Position numbers and translations under genes: made by a program. Below, piece by piece: positions 54,975-63,681 of a stretch of DNA of 64,000 bases. The stretch is from Sinorhizobium sp. BG8. GTDB taxonomy: Bacteria > Pseudomonadota > Alphaproteobacteria > Rhizobiales > Rhizobiaceae. The notes under the pieces are model-generated. The model was given only the letters and a program-made list of their open reading frames with translations, did no database searches and was not told the DNA's origin. Where the stretch lies: the NCBI RefSeq assembly GCF_016864555.1, contig NZ_CP044011.1, positions 4,235,501 through 4,299,500 of the forward strand, written 5' to 3'. The first letter of the stretch is position 1; each line of letters begins with the position of its first letter.

Positions 54975-56047
54975 CACTGCTGGTGGAAATCAGACATCGT
55001 CTGGGCGCCTTCACGCTCGACGCTTCCTTTCTGTCGAGCCGCGGCGTGACCGCGCTCTTCGGCCGTTCCGGATCTGGCAAGACTTCGCTGATACGCGCCA
55101 TCGCCGGGCTTTCCACCCCGGACGAAGGCCGCATCGCGCTCGACGGCGACGTGCTGCTCGATACCGCGCGCAAGATCCGCGTGCCCATGCATCGGCGCCG
55201 CTTCGGATACGTATTTCAGGAGCCCCGCCTCTTTCCGCACCTGACCGTACGGCAAAATCTGAATTATGGGCGCTGGTTCTCTCCGCGTGGCGCTCGAAAG
55301 GCCGATCTCGGCCAGATCGTGACGCTTCTAGGGATTTCCGCGCTGTTGGATCGCCGACCGGCCAATCTTTCGGGTGGGGAGAAGCAACGCGTCGCGATCG
55401 GCAGGGCGCTACTGTCCTCGCCGCGCATGCTGTTGATGGATGAGCCGCTGGCCGCGCTTGACGAAGCCCGCAAGGCAGAAATCCTTCCCTATCTCGAAAA
55501 GCTCCGCGACGAGACGAACATACCGATCATCTACGTCAGCCACTCCGTCGCCGAGGTCGCGCGGCTGGCGGACCGCGTCGTTCTGATGAACGATGGCCGG
55601 ATCGAGGCGATAGGCGCCGCATCCGAGATCCTCAGCGGCCCCTCGATAGTGCTCGCCGCTGATCGACGGGAAGCGGGTAGCGTTCTTGCAGGCACCGTGA
55701 CCCGCTTCGATACGAACCATCGGCTGGCTATCGTCCAGCTGAAAAATCGCGAGCTCGTCATTCCCAATGTGCATGCGGAGATCGGGAATGCCGTTCGCCT
55801 GCATATCCCCGCCCGCGACGTGATGCTCTCGACTGTCAGTCCGGAGGGGATTAGTGCGCTCAACATCCTCGAAGGAACGATCGCAGCCATAGCCGAGGAT
55901 GGCGATGGAATGGCCAATGTTCGCGTTGACTGCGGGGGCGACGCCATTACCGCCCGCATAACGGTGCTCTCCGTCGAGAAGCTGAAACTGGCGCCGGCAA
56001 AGCCGGTCTTCGCGATCGTCAAGACCGTCGCGCTGGAAGCGCACTGA
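54971..56047 (+). CDS. modC: Molybdate ABC transporter ATPase ModC
   Basis: This is the ATPase of the molybdate importer, 358 residues. It shows Walker [12 protein letters not shown]-loop [16 protein letters not shown] (with the ModC-typical RLFPH), signature [12 protein letters not shown] and Walker [15 protein letters not shown]-terminal Mop/TOBE domain (about residues 290-355, [18 protein letters not shown]) binds oxyanion. It lies 22 bases before the end of the small membrane-protein gene on the other strand. Confidence 0.96.
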   Translation: MTLLVEIRHRLGAFTLDASFLSSRGVTALFGRSGSGKTSLIRAIAGLSTPDEGRIALDGDVLLDTARKIRVPMHRRRFGYVFQEPRLFPHLTVRQNLNYGRWFSPRGARKADLGQIVTLLGISALLDRRPANLSGGEKQRVAIGRALLSSPRMLLMDEPLAALDEARKAEILPYLEKLRDETNIPIIYVSHSVAEVARLADRVVLMNDGRIEAIGAASEILSGPSIVLAADRREAGSVLAGTVTRFDTNHRLAIVQLKNRELVIPNVHAEIGNAVRLHIPARDVMLSTVSPEGISALNILEGTIAAIAEDGDGMANVRVDCGGDAITARITVLSVEKLKLAPAKPVFAIVKTVALEAH

Positions 56048-56068
56048 GCGCTCGCGCTGGCCTTTCCG

Positions 56069-56197
56069 TCAAGACTGGCGTTGCAACGCGTATTGCAGCG
56101 GTAGCTTGTCGTGCCTGGTCACAAGCGGAATGACCATGATGGTCGCCATGAGCGCGACGATCAGGACGACGCCGAGATTTATGCTTCGCGATTTCAT
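56069..56197 (-). CDS. Small single-span membrane protein (42 aa)
   Basis: The frame starts MKSRSINLGVVLIVALMATI (ATG ending at 56197) and encodes one hydrophobic helix (residues about 8-25) followed by a basic tail (TRHDKLPLQYALQRQS). AAGGA lies 7 bases upstream of the ATG, a better signal than for the longer upstream frame. It sits between modC (converging) and eptA (divergent). The Shine-Dalgarno, clean membrane helix and compact size support a real small protein. No function is known; regulation of the neighbouring lipid A enzyme is speculation. Confidence 0.55.
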   Translation of the reverse strand: MKSRSINLGVVLIVALMATIMVIPLVTRHDKLPLQYALQRQS

Positions 56198-56351
56198 TGC
56201 CCATCCTTCGCCGATTCGCATCATCGAATATGAGGATGCTTGCTGACACCGAGCTGAACAAGAGGCAATTCCAGCTCCTCCGGCATTCAGTAACGCCCTG
56301 GACACCGACGTTTTGCCCGGTAGTAGGCGCCCAACCAACCCACCTTTCAGG

Positions 56352-56364
56352 TTCCTGTCAGGAA
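56352..56364. promoter_or_regulatory. Palindrome upstream of eptA
   Basis: TTCCTG-T-CAGGAA is a perfect 6+1+6 palindrome about 115 bases before the preferred eptA start and about 155 before the small membrane protein start. It is a candidate operator for the two genes; the regulator is unknown. Confidence 0.35.
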
Positions 56365-56479
56365 ATCGGACGAGTTTCCGAGGACCGCAGCAGAGTCCCG
56401 CGTCGCTGCGACAGCTGATCCATGCGTGCGCCCGCGGCAAGCCAGCCCCTGCGCATCCGCGGGCCGAAAGGAATGTACG

Positions 56480-58126
56480 GTGCACTTGGACGCTCGTTCT
56501 CCAGCCCGGCCGCGCTGGTCCCGACCCAGGATCGGCAGCGTGACCCTGAGCATTGCCGTCGCTCTCTATGTGCTCGCTGCGACCAACCTCAGCTTCTGGG
56601 AGAAGGCCTGGTTCTATCTCGAGGGCCAGCCCCTTGCGCTTGCCCTGCTGGCAACGGGCATCGTGACGGCCTTCGTCGCGATGTTCGTCACCGTTTCCGT
56701 CAAGTACCTCATCAAGCCGCTGTTCATCGTCCTTGTACTCGCCAGCGCGGCGGGCGCCTGGTTCACGGACCGCTTCGGCGTGATCATCGATCCTGAAATG
56801 ATCCGCAATGCCGCCGAAACGACGTCGGCGGAGGCCGGTCACCTCATCACGCCGGGCTTCCTCTGGCACATGGCCATCTTCGGTCTCTTGCCGTCCGCGC
56901 TCATCGCGTCGGTGAGGATCGTCCACCGGTCGTTTCCGCAGAAGGTCAAGTGGAACCTCGCGGTCATCCTGCCCTGCCTCGCCGTGTTCGCCATTGCGGG
57001 ACTGTCTCAGGCCAGCACCTTTGCTTCGGTGAGCCGCGAGCACAGGGACTGGTTCGCCACGCTCAATCCAGTGGTGCCGATCTCAAGCGTCATCAGATAC
57101 CTCGGTTACCGTGAGGCCGAACGCCATCTTGTTGTGAAGGAGTTGGGAACCGACGCGCACCTGACTTCGCCGGTCGCAAGTTCGCGCAAGCCCCGGGTGA
57201 CGATCATCGTCGCGGGCGAAACCGCTCGGGCGGAGAATTTCTCTCTTGGTGGATATGGCCGGCTGACCAATCCCGAGCTTGCCGGAAAGGATATCGTCTA
57301 TTTTCCCAACACGACGAGCTGCGGCACGGCGACTGCGGTGTCCATTCCCTGCATGTTCTCCGTCTATCCGCGAGCAAGCTACTCCCACCGCAAGGGTCTC
57401 GAGACGGAGACGCTTCTGGACGTCCTGTCGCATGCCGGCGTTCACGCGGAATGGTGGGACAACAATACCGGCAGCAAGGGCGTCGCGGACCGGGTGACCT
57501 ACGTCTCCATGCCCGACCTCAACGATCCCCGCTTCTGCCGTGACAACGAATGCGAGGACGGCATCCTGCTGGACCGGCTCGACGGCTGGCTGGACGGAAT
57601 CAAGCAGGATTCCGTGCTGGTTCTCCACCAGATGGGCAGCCACGGCCCGGCCTATTACCTGCGCTATCCCGAGGCCTACCGGCGTTTCACGCCCGAGTGC
57701 CGCAGCGCAGAATTCTCGAAGTGCAGCAGGGAAGAAATCGTCAACGCCTACGACAACACGATTCTCTATACCGATCACGTTCTGGCGACGATCATCGAGA
57801 AGCTGCAGGCGCGGGAGGACCACCTGTCGCCATCGATGATCTACATGTCGGATCACGGCGAATCTCTCGGGGAATTCGGGCTTTACCTCCATGGCGCACC
57901 GTACATGATCGCGCCGTCGCAGCAGACTCATGTCCCCTTTTTGCTCTGGCTGGGCAAGGACATGCAGGCCTCCGTGGATGTTTCCTGCCTCGCTGCCAAA
58001 TCCGGGGCTGATTACTCTCACGACAATCTGTTCCACACCGTCCTCGGCATGGCGGACGTCGAGACGACGGTCCGCGACACGAGGCTGGACGTACTCTCGT
58101 CCTGCCGGCGCAACGTGTCCTCATGA
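56480..58126 (+). CDS. eptA: Lipid A phosphoethanolamine transferase (EptA family)
   Basis: This inner-membrane enzyme transfers phosphoethanolamine from phosphatidylethanolamine to lipid A, lowering negative surface charge and cationic peptide sensitivity. I prefer GTG 56480 (AAGGA 7 bases upstream; 548 residues) over ATG 56426 (566), which lacks a ribosome site. About five N-terminal membrane helices precede a sulfatase-fold periplasmic domain: IIVAGETARAENFSLGGYGR, the nucleophile region NTTSCGTATAVSIPCMFS, and metal ligands in MSDHGESLGE and GAPYMIAPSQQTHVPFLLW. Its stop overlaps the dgkA start by 3 bases (ATGA). Confidence 0.93.
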   Translation: MHLDARSPARPRWSRPRIGSVTLSIAVALYVLAATNLSFWEKAWFYLEGQPLALALLATGIVTAFVAMFVTVSVKYLIKPLFIVLVLASAAGAWFTDRFGVIIDPEMIRNAAETTSAEAGHLITPGFLWHMAIFGLLPSALIASVRIVHRSFPQKVKWNLAVILPCLAVFAIAGLSQASTFASVSREHRDWFATLNPVVPISSVIRYLGYREAERHLVVKELGTDAHLTSPVASSRKPRVTIIVAGETARAENFSLGGYGRLTNPELAGKDIVYFPNTTSCGTATAVSIPCMFSVYPRASYSHRKGLETETLLDVLSHAGVHAEWWDNNTGSKGVADRVTYVSMPDLNDPRFCRDNECEDGILLDRLDGWLDGIKQDSVLVLHQMGSHGPAYYLRYPEAYRRFTPECRSAEFSKCSREEIVNAYDNTILYTDHVLATIIEKLQAREDHLSPSMIYMSDHGESLGEFGLYLHGAPYMIAPSQQTHVPFLLWLGKDMQASVDVSCLAAKSGADYSHDNLFHTVLGMADVETTVRDTRLDVLSSCRRNVSS

Positions 58127-58515
58127 CTGAAGTTTCATCGCTGCCTCCACGCAAGCTCACAGGTCTTGCCCATCTCCAGGCGGCCCTCGGCTACTCATTG
58201 GGCGGCGCCACGCGCCTCACGAAAGAGGCGGCCTTCCGCCAGGAGATCCTGTCCTATGCGGCGGCCCTTCTCCTCTTTGCGGCATGAGGAGCGACGGTCA
58301 GTGACTACATCATGCTGACGATCCTTTTCGGGCTTCTGATCGCGATCGAGGCGCTCAACACCGCGATCGAGGAGATCGTCGACCGCATTTCTCCGGAGAT
58401 TTCGCTGACCGGCCGGCATGCCAAGGATCTTGGCTCCTTCGCGGTCTTCTGCCTGCTTGCCGCCAACGGAACCTTCGTTGCGTTCACCGTGCTGATGGCA
58501 GCGTTGCGCTGGTGA
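58123..58515 (+). pseudogene. dgkA: Diacylglycerol kinase DgkA with in-frame TGA
   Basis: This gene encodes a small membrane kinase that recycles diacylglycerol, the by-product of EptA, to phosphatidic acid. The ATG overlaps the eptA stop. The frame reads GYSLGGATRLTKEAAFRQEI, then hits TGA at 58285-58287 (codon 55), and continues in the same frame with the catalytic core IAIEALNTAIEEIVDRISPE and GRHAKDLGSFAVF to 58515. The TGA aligns with a tryptophan position of E. coli DgkA, so a TGG to TGA change (or base error) is likely. Without it the protein would be 130 residues. A downstream ATG at 58312 could at best give a truncated product. Confidence 0.85.
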
Positions 58516-58589
58516 CGCGGACCGGAAAAGCGAACGCCGCGCGATCATGGATCGGCGGCGTTCCGGTGTCTGCGTCTTTGTACCAATTC

Positions 58590-59129
58590 TCAGGCTACAT
58601 CGCCAACATCAGGCTTGCGCTTTGAGCCGCTGACCATGGCCGCGACGAGGTTCTCCCGGTGACGTACGCTTTCGTAGGCCACGCCGCAGAGATGCAGCGC
58701 GACGCAACCGAGCAGGACATTGGCCAGGGTTTCGTGAAGATTCTCGACCCACTCGACGCCCCAATAGGTGTCCGTCGTCTGCATCCAGCCGGTCAGCGAA
58801 AGTGCTGCCATCATGGCAATGAGAACGATGACCATGATGCCACCCAGCGGATTGTGGCCGATGTAGCGCGGCTCGCGTTTGCGAACCATCGCAGCCGCAT
58901 AGGCGACCACCATACCGGGGCTGCGAACAAACTGCCGGAACCGGGCGTAGCGTGATCCCACAAGGCCCATCAGCAGCCGCGAGGCGACAAGTGCGCCGGC
59001 GGCATAGCCGGCGAACTCGTGCATGTCGCGAAGTTCGTCGGCCGTGAGCCACGCCACGACGAAGGTTCCGGCAAGGCCCCAATGAAACATCCGGACGTAG
59101 GGATCCCAGACTTTCACGGTAGCGCCCAT
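58590..59129 (-). CDS. Cytochrome b561-type membrane protein
   Basis: This is a 179-residue four-helix di-heme cytochrome b. Histidines at heme-ligand positions are seen in VRMFHWGLAGTFVVAW, LRDMHEFAGYAAGALVASRL, VENLHETLANVLLGCVALHL and at the end of the last helix. A conserved PRYIGHNPLGGIMVI loop is typical of the b561/YdhU-like family. It probably moves electrons from the quinone pool to a periplasmic partner. It lies 3 bases after the PepSY gene and is divergent from a two-component system. Confidence 0.92.
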   Translation of the reverse strand: MGATVKVWDPYVRMFHWGLAGTFVVAWLTADELRDMHEFAGYAAGALVASRLLMGLVGSRYARFRQFVRSPGMVVAYAAAMVRKREPRYIGHNPLGGIMVIVLIAMMAALSLTGWMQTTDTYWGVEWVENLHETLANVLLGCVALHLCGVAYESVRHRENLVAAMVSGSKRKPDVGDVA

Positions 59130-59132
59130 GGC

Positions 59133-59399
59133 TCAATCCTCGATTTTGGTCTCGACCGCGTCGAGGCTCTTCGGATTGAAATAGGCCTCCACCTTCTCGC
59201 CCTTGGCATTGATCGCATAGGCCTCGTAGCAGCCGTCTTCGCTCTTGATCGAGCGGACCTTCCAGCCCTCTTTTTCGAGGTTGGATTTCAGCGCCTCGCG
59301 CGGCTGCCAGTTCGAAAGGGGCTCATCGCATTTTTCGGCCGCGAATACGGCACCGGCGAGAGCGGCGTTGATGGTGAGAGCTGCAAGCAAAACCTTCAT
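59133..59399 (-). CDS. Small PepSY-domain periplasmic protein
   Basis: This 88-residue exported protein has a signal peptide (MKVLLAALTINAALAGAVFA) and a single PepSY-like fold (LKSNLEKEGWKVRSIKSEDG, YEAYAINAKGEKVEAYFNP). Two Cys (KCDEP, DGCYEA) may form a disulphide. The ATG ends at 59399 with GGAGAAA upstream. It is the first gene of a two-gene unit with cytochrome b561, a pair often found beside QseBC/PmrAB-type two-component genes, as here. Confidence 0.9.
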   Translation of the reverse strand: MKVLLAALTINAALAGAVFAAEKCDEPLSNWQPREALKSNLEKEGWKVRSIKSEDGCYEAYAINAKGEKVEAYFNPKSLDAVETKIED

Positions 59400-59591
59400 T
59401 GGGTTTCTCCGATTTGGTTGAAGACACCGCATTTCTGGGAGCCGAAACTGACGGCCGCCTGAACGGCGACGAAAGAATTTCACTCGCCTTGCATCCCTGT
59501 TTTCAGCTCCCTGTCAGCTTTTCCGGTCACGCGGGCGATGCTTCGCATGGTCGATAGAGTTTGACCGCCGGACGAAGAGAAAGGATAAAGC

Positions 59592-60296
59592 GTGAAGCGA
59601 TTCCGCCAAACTGGCACGCGAAGCGAGCACGGATTGAGAGTTCTGCTGGTCGAAGATGATGCGATCCTTGGCGAAGCCGTGCGTGACCACGTCGCGGCTG
59701 GTGACCATGCGGTGGACTGGATGCAGCGGCTCGACGATGCGAGGGGCTCGCTGCGCGCAGTCAACTACGGCCTCATCCTCCTGGACCTTCGCCTACCGGA
59801 TGGCAGCGGCATCGGCCTGCTGCGCGAGCTTCGCGCCAGCGGCAACCTCGCACCCGTCATCATTCTCACGGCCCACGACCAGATATCCGACCGCATCGAA
59901 GGTCTCAACAGCGGCGCGGACGACTACCTCGTGAAGCCGTTCAATCTCGATGAGCTGACCGCGCGCATGCTTGCCGTCACGCGCAGGTATGGCGGCAACC
60001 CGGTCCCGGTCATCCGCCTTGGCGATCTGGAGATCAATTCCGTCGATCGGCGCGTTACGGCCGAGGGCAAGGAGGTGACCTTGTCCGGCCGGGAATGGGC
60101 CGTGCTCGACAAGCTGATCTCCCGTCCCGGCGCCATTGTTTCCAAGGCGCAGATAGAGGAAGCGCTCTATGCCTTCGGCTCCGAGATCGAAAGCAATACA
60201 GTGGAGGTCTATGTCAGCCGCCTGCGCAAGAAGCTGGGCAGGCATCACCTCGTGACCGTGCGCGGCGTCGGCTACAGGATGGACGGCAACGCATGA
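59592..60296 (+). CDS. OmpR/QseB-family response regulator
   Basis: This is a 234-residue regulator starting at GTG 59592, with AAGGA 6 bases upstream. The receiver has phosphoacceptor D65 (LILLDLRLPDGSGIGLL), acidic pocket LLVEDDAI and lysine in DDYLVKPFN. The C-terminal winged helix shows TLSGREWAVLDKLISRPGAI and SNTVEVYVSRLRKKL. It overlaps the kinase gene by ATGA. Candidate targets are the divergent PepSY/cytochrome unit and the nearby eptA, by analogy with PmrAB/QseBC. Confidence 0.94.
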   Translation: MKRFRQTGTRSEHGLRVLLVEDDAILGEAVRDHVAAGDHAVDWMQRLDDARGSLRAVNYGLILLDLRLPDGSGIGLLRELRASGNLAPVIILTAHDQISDRIEGLNSGADDYLVKPFNLDELTARMLAVTRRYGGNPVPVIRLGDLEINSVDRRVTAEGKEVTLSGREWAVLDKLISRPGAIVSKAQIEEALYAFGSEIESNTVEVYVSRLRKKLGRHHLVTVRGVGYRMDGNA

Positions 60297-61630
60297 AGGA
60301 CCGCAGCATGACGCGCCAGCTCATTCTCTGGCTTGCAGCGGCGATCACGGCCTTCTGGCTGCTTGCCACCGGACTCGGCGTCCTGGTCATGCAGGATGAA
60401 TTCGGGGAGATCTTCGACAGTTCGCTACAGGAAACTGCCGAGCGGCTGATGCCGCTGGTGATTGACGATCTCTTCCAGCGCGAGGGGCTACAGGCACCGC
60501 GCCGGCTGGAGGGGACGGCTGCCACGGAGGCCGAAGAAAAGTACCTGACCTACCAGGTGCGCAATGCCGAAGGCCATGTGCTCCTGCATTCGCACGACGA
60601 AACCGCCGCCCCCTTCCCCGCACCGCTGAAGCAGGGCTTCTGGGAGAACGAGGCCTATCGCATTTACACGGTCTCGGCCGTCGACGGTACGGTGTTCGTG
60701 CAGGTGGCCGACAGGATGGCGCATCGCCACGAAGCCGCGATGGAAGGTGGGCTCGCTCTCTTTCTGCCCATCTTTCTACTGGTGCCGCTGAGCATCCTCG
60801 TTGTCTGGCTGATCGTCCGGCGGATGATTGCGCCCATCAACGATCTTCGCCAGGCGATCGCAAGGAAGGACAGCGGAAATCTCGAGCCGATTGAGTTCGA
60901 AACGCTGCCGCGGGAGCTGCGTCCGATCGGCCGCTCGGTGAACCGCCTTCTTTCACGCCTGCGCGCCGCGTTCGACGCCGAGCGGGAGTTCACTGCCAAC
61001 AGCGCACACGAACTGAGAACTCCGATCGCCGGCGCGCTCGCCCAGACCCAACTGCTGATCGCCGAACTGCGTTCCGGCCCGGCGAAGACACGGGCGCGGC
61101 AGATCGAGGCCTCGCTCGCCAATCTCGGGCGCCTCGCCGAGAAGCTGCTGCAACTCGCCCGGGCCGAGGCGGGGATCGGGACCATCGATGATCCAGTCGA
61201 TCTCGCATCCGTTCTCGAACTGGTCGTCAATGATTTCGAGCGGAGTGCATCCGCGCCCGGACGAATCCGCTACCAACGCGATCCCGGGACGACCCTCGTG
61301 CGGCCGGTGAGCCAGGACGCGTTCGCCATCGTCGTCCGCAACCTGATCGAGAATGCCCTCGTGCACGGGAAACCTGACGAGCCCGTCGAGATCCGTCTTG
61401 AGAGAAACGGCATGCTCCGCGTCATCAATGGCGCCGCCCCACTGACGGAGGCCGAACTCCAGGCTTTCCGTCAGCGTTTCGCCAGGGGCAAGACGGGATC
61501 GCCGGGCTCGGGGCTCGGCCTTTCGATCGCAGAGCGGCTGGCGCACCAGATGAACGGTCGCCTGGAGCTTTTCTCTCCGGTCGCCGGTCGCAACGACGGT
61601 TTCGAAGCCCGTTTCACGCTCGACGATTGA
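60293..61630 (+). CDS. QseC/PmrB-type sensor histidine kinase
   Basis: This is a 445-residue membrane sensor kinase. Transmembrane helix 1 is at about residues 10-32, a periplasmic sensor at about 33-150, helix 2 at about 153-175 (LALFLPIFLLVPLSILVVWL), then HAMP, HisKA with H239 (TANSAHELRTPIAG) and the ATPase domain (VVRNLIENALVHG, GSGLGLSIAERLA). The start ATG overlaps the response regulator stop. The signal is unknown; quinol, metal or cationic peptides are known for relatives. Confidence 0.94.
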   Translation: MKDRSMTRQLILWLAAAITAFWLLATGLGVLVMQDEFGEIFDSSLQETAERLMPLVIDDLFQREGLQAPRRLEGTAATEAEEKYLTYQVRNAEGHVLLHSHDETAAPFPAPLKQGFWENEAYRIYTVSAVDGTVFVQVADRMAHRHEAAMEGGLALFLPIFLLVPLSILVVWLIVRRMIAPINDLRQAIARKDSGNLEPIEFETLPRELRPIGRSVNRLLSRLRAAFDAEREFTANSAHELRTPIAGALAQTQLLIAELRSGPAKTRARQIEASLANLGRLAEKLLQLARAEAGIGTIDDPVDLASVLELVVNDFERSASAPGRIRYQRDPGTTLVRPVSQDAFAIVVRNLIENALVHGKPDEPVEIRLERNGMLRVINGAAPLTEAELQAFRQRFARGKTGSPGSGLGLSIAERLAHQMNGRLELFSPVAGRNDGFEARFTLDD

Positions 61631-61790
61631 AACCCGCCGCGCAACGCGCCATTTTCGGGTGGGAATAGCAATAAGGAACGCTTACTCGTTGTTTCGCGCA
61701 TCTCATGCGGGAACAATCGGCTCGACTGAGCAACGCAAATCGCTCGAAGCGGGACGCAATCGGGCTGGAACTGGAGGGAAAGGGCAGCAG

Positions 61791-62066
61791 ATGAGAAAGG
61801 CAATCATCGCAGCCGCGTGCATCACGAGCTTGGCCGCCTGCACCAGCTACGCGCCGGTCGAACCCATACCGGGCAGCATCACTTATGGTGGCCAGCCACG
61901 CACCAAGCTGACGAAGTCGCCCGTCGGGAGCCGCTTCGAGCACCAGTTTATTACCGACATGGGCGGCATGGCCTTCGAAACCTATGTGATACAGCCCGAT
62001 CGATCGCTGTTGCTGGTCAACCGCTACATCGTCGACAGCTGGCCCCCTGACAGAGGTAGCCGGTAA
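61791..62066 (+). CDS. Small lipoprotein
   Basis: This 91-residue lipoprotein starts at ATG 61791, with GGAGGGAAAGGG just upstream. The signal MRKAIIAAACITSLAAC ends in lipobox SLAAC at about residue 17. The mature part contains PIPGSITYGGQPRTKLTKSP and DRSLLLVNRYIVDSW. Short lipoproteins of this form are common in Rhizobiaceae. Function unknown. It lies 160 bases after the sensor kinase and is probably transcribed separately. Confidence 0.8.
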   Translation: MRKAIIAAACITSLAACTSYAPVEPIPGSITYGGQPRTKLTKSPVGSRFEHQFITDMGGMAFETYVIQPDRSLLLVNRYIVDSWPPDRGSR

Positions 62067-62167
62067 GATCACCAGCCACTGACCGAAATGTGGAATGCTT
62101 TCAGTCGCAGTATCCGTCGCGAAACTCCGACTGTTGCAAATGATGTCCGCCTTGCGGAACGGGGAAA

Positions 62168-62443
62168 TCAGGCCCTCGGAATTATCGTGATCAGGCATTC
62201 ATCATGTGTATCCAGCCCAGCCCTCGCGCACTGAGGGCTGGTCAGGTTGAAAAAGAACACGTCCGAGCCCCTCCCCCAAGGCCGGATATTTCGCGCGAAC
62301 GGACCCGCATCGTTCAGCATGACATCGGCAGGAAAAGCTCGGGCGCGGCCGGGCACATGTTCGGGCCTGACAACGATGTAGCGGGGCAGGAAATCTTCCT
62401 TGCGCAGTACTCTGGCGGAAAACGTCACCCTGTCCTGCCCCAT
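62168..62443 (-). CDS. Hypothetical small protein (91 aa)
   Basis: The frame reads VTFSARVLRKEDFLPRYIVV and later ADVMLNDAGPFARNIRPWGR, GSDVFFFNLTSPQCARAGLD, with a regular mix of residues and GC-rich third positions like a real soluble beta-rich protein. I do not recognise a named family. It is about 120 bases past the L,D-transpeptidase stop on the same strand. I prefer it over the antisense frame at 62204-62812, which looks unnatural. The start near 62443 is uncertain. Confidence 0.55.
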   Translation of the reverse strand: MGQDRVTFSARVLRKEDFLPRYIVVRPEHVPGRARAFPADVMLNDAGPFARNIRPWGRGSDVFFFNLTSPQCARAGLDTHDECLITIIPRA

Positions 62444-62563
62444 CCAGTCAACTCCCTCGGTTACCGCCGCAAACTCAACGTTTCGCGACGGGTGTGCGCG
62501 CAGAATGCTTCACGAAGATACTTGCAGCAAGATGACCCGGTGGAGTCCGTACCACGATGCCGC

Positions 62564-63568
62564 TCAGGACATGATGACGAAGTCTTGGCCGCTTCGCGTG
62601 TCGGGGTGAAGCGGGACATCGGTCAGGACAAGCATCATGCCGGGGTGCATGTGCTTCTGCAGAGCCGCGAGGAATTCCGGATCCGCCTGCACCTGCTGGA
62701 GCAAGCCTTCCTCTTTCGAGATGTCATCGTCCGCGTCGTGCGAGTAGCTTACGACGAACCAGGACATGCCCTTCTGGTCGTCATGCGGACCGCGAAGAAC
62801 GAAAACGTGTGACCCCGTGGGCGTCTTGCCCGTGAAACTCATCGTGCCTTCTGCGATCTCGGCGCCGTTCTCGAGGAGAACGATCTGCCTGTCTGCAAAG
62901 GAACCAATGGCCGAGGCGACCGGCTGCTTCTCCGCTTCCGCCCAGTCCTGCGGCGGCTTCTTGCCGTCGAGCGACGAGACCACGTCATTGAACTCGGACT
63001 CGGTATAGCCGGCCAGAACCATGCCGGGATGCTGGAGCTCCCAGGGATCGGTCGCGGCTCCCGCGATGATGACGGGCGTACCGAGATGAGTGATCTCGAA
63101 GAGTTTCGCCGAGAAGTCGAGCGGGAGCCGGACACAGCCGTGCGAGGCCGGATAACCCGGCAGGTTACCCGCGTGAAGGGCGACGCCGGACCACGTCAGC
63201 CGGTTCATGTTGGGCATGGATGCGTCGTCATAGGTGCTCGAATGGTGGTTCTTGTCCTTCTGGAGAATGACGAAGACACCGGTCGGCGTCTCATGTCCGG
63301 GCTTGCCGCTGGAGCAGGTCGAAACTGCGATGCGAATGCCGTTTCTGTAGACATGGACAAGCTGTTCGGGCAGCGAAACGACGACGGCCAATGGTCCCGT
63401 CATCTGCCTATCCGGGTGCCAGGTAAATTCACCCGGCTTGAGATCGGAGATCTCCTTCACGACCTCCGTCGAGCCGACCTCCCAGGCTACGAGGGCGAAG
63501 GTAAGGGACAGTCCCCCGGCGAGAACGGTTCTGCGGCGAACGCCTGGTTCGTCTACCTCTTCATTCAT
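62564..63568 (-). CDS. L,D-transpeptidase (ErfK/YbiS/YcfS/YnhG family)
   Basis: This is a periplasmic peptidoglycan cross-linking or lipoprotein-anchoring enzyme, 334 residues from the ATG ending at 63568 (GGAGGGG upstream). The N-terminus RRRTVLAGGLSLTFALVAW looks like a Tat-type or ordinary signal/anchor. The YkuD domain (about residues 55-180) has HAGNLPGYPASHGCVRLPLD with catalytic His and Cys. A C-terminal about 150-residue extension (EIAEGTMSFTGKTPTGSHVF, FVVSYSHDADDDISKEEGLL) is similar to rhizobial YkuD proteins of this length. Confidence 0.92.
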   Translation of the reverse strand: MNEEVDEPGVRRRTVLAGGLSLTFALVAWEVGSTEVVKEISDLKPGEFTWHPDRQMTGPLAVVVSLPEQLVHVYRNGIRIAVSTCSSGKPGHETPTGVFVILQKDKNHHSSTYDDASMPNMNRLTWSGVALHAGNLPGYPASHGCVRLPLDFSAKLFEITHLGTPVIIAGAATDPWELQHPGMVLAGYTESEFNDVVSSLDGKKPPQDWAEAEKQPVASAIGSFADRQIVLLENGAEIAEGTMSFTGKTPTGSHVFVLRGPHDDQKGMSWFVVSYSHDADDDISKEEGLLQQVQADPEFLAALQKHMHPGMMLVLTDVPLHPDTRSGQDFVIMS

Positions 63569-63681
63569 GGCATCCCCTCCGTTGTCGGGCGGCCCCGCGA
63601 CAGCGTCGGCGGAAGCTCGGTTCTCTCGTTGAAATCGCAATCGCCAGGTACTGCTTCCTCAGCCGTTTCCGGAGGAAGACG

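Noticed and set aside
62204-62812. 202-residue plus-strand frame
   Set aside because: Antisense to the L,D-transpeptidase and the 91-aa protein; composition typical of a shadow frame.
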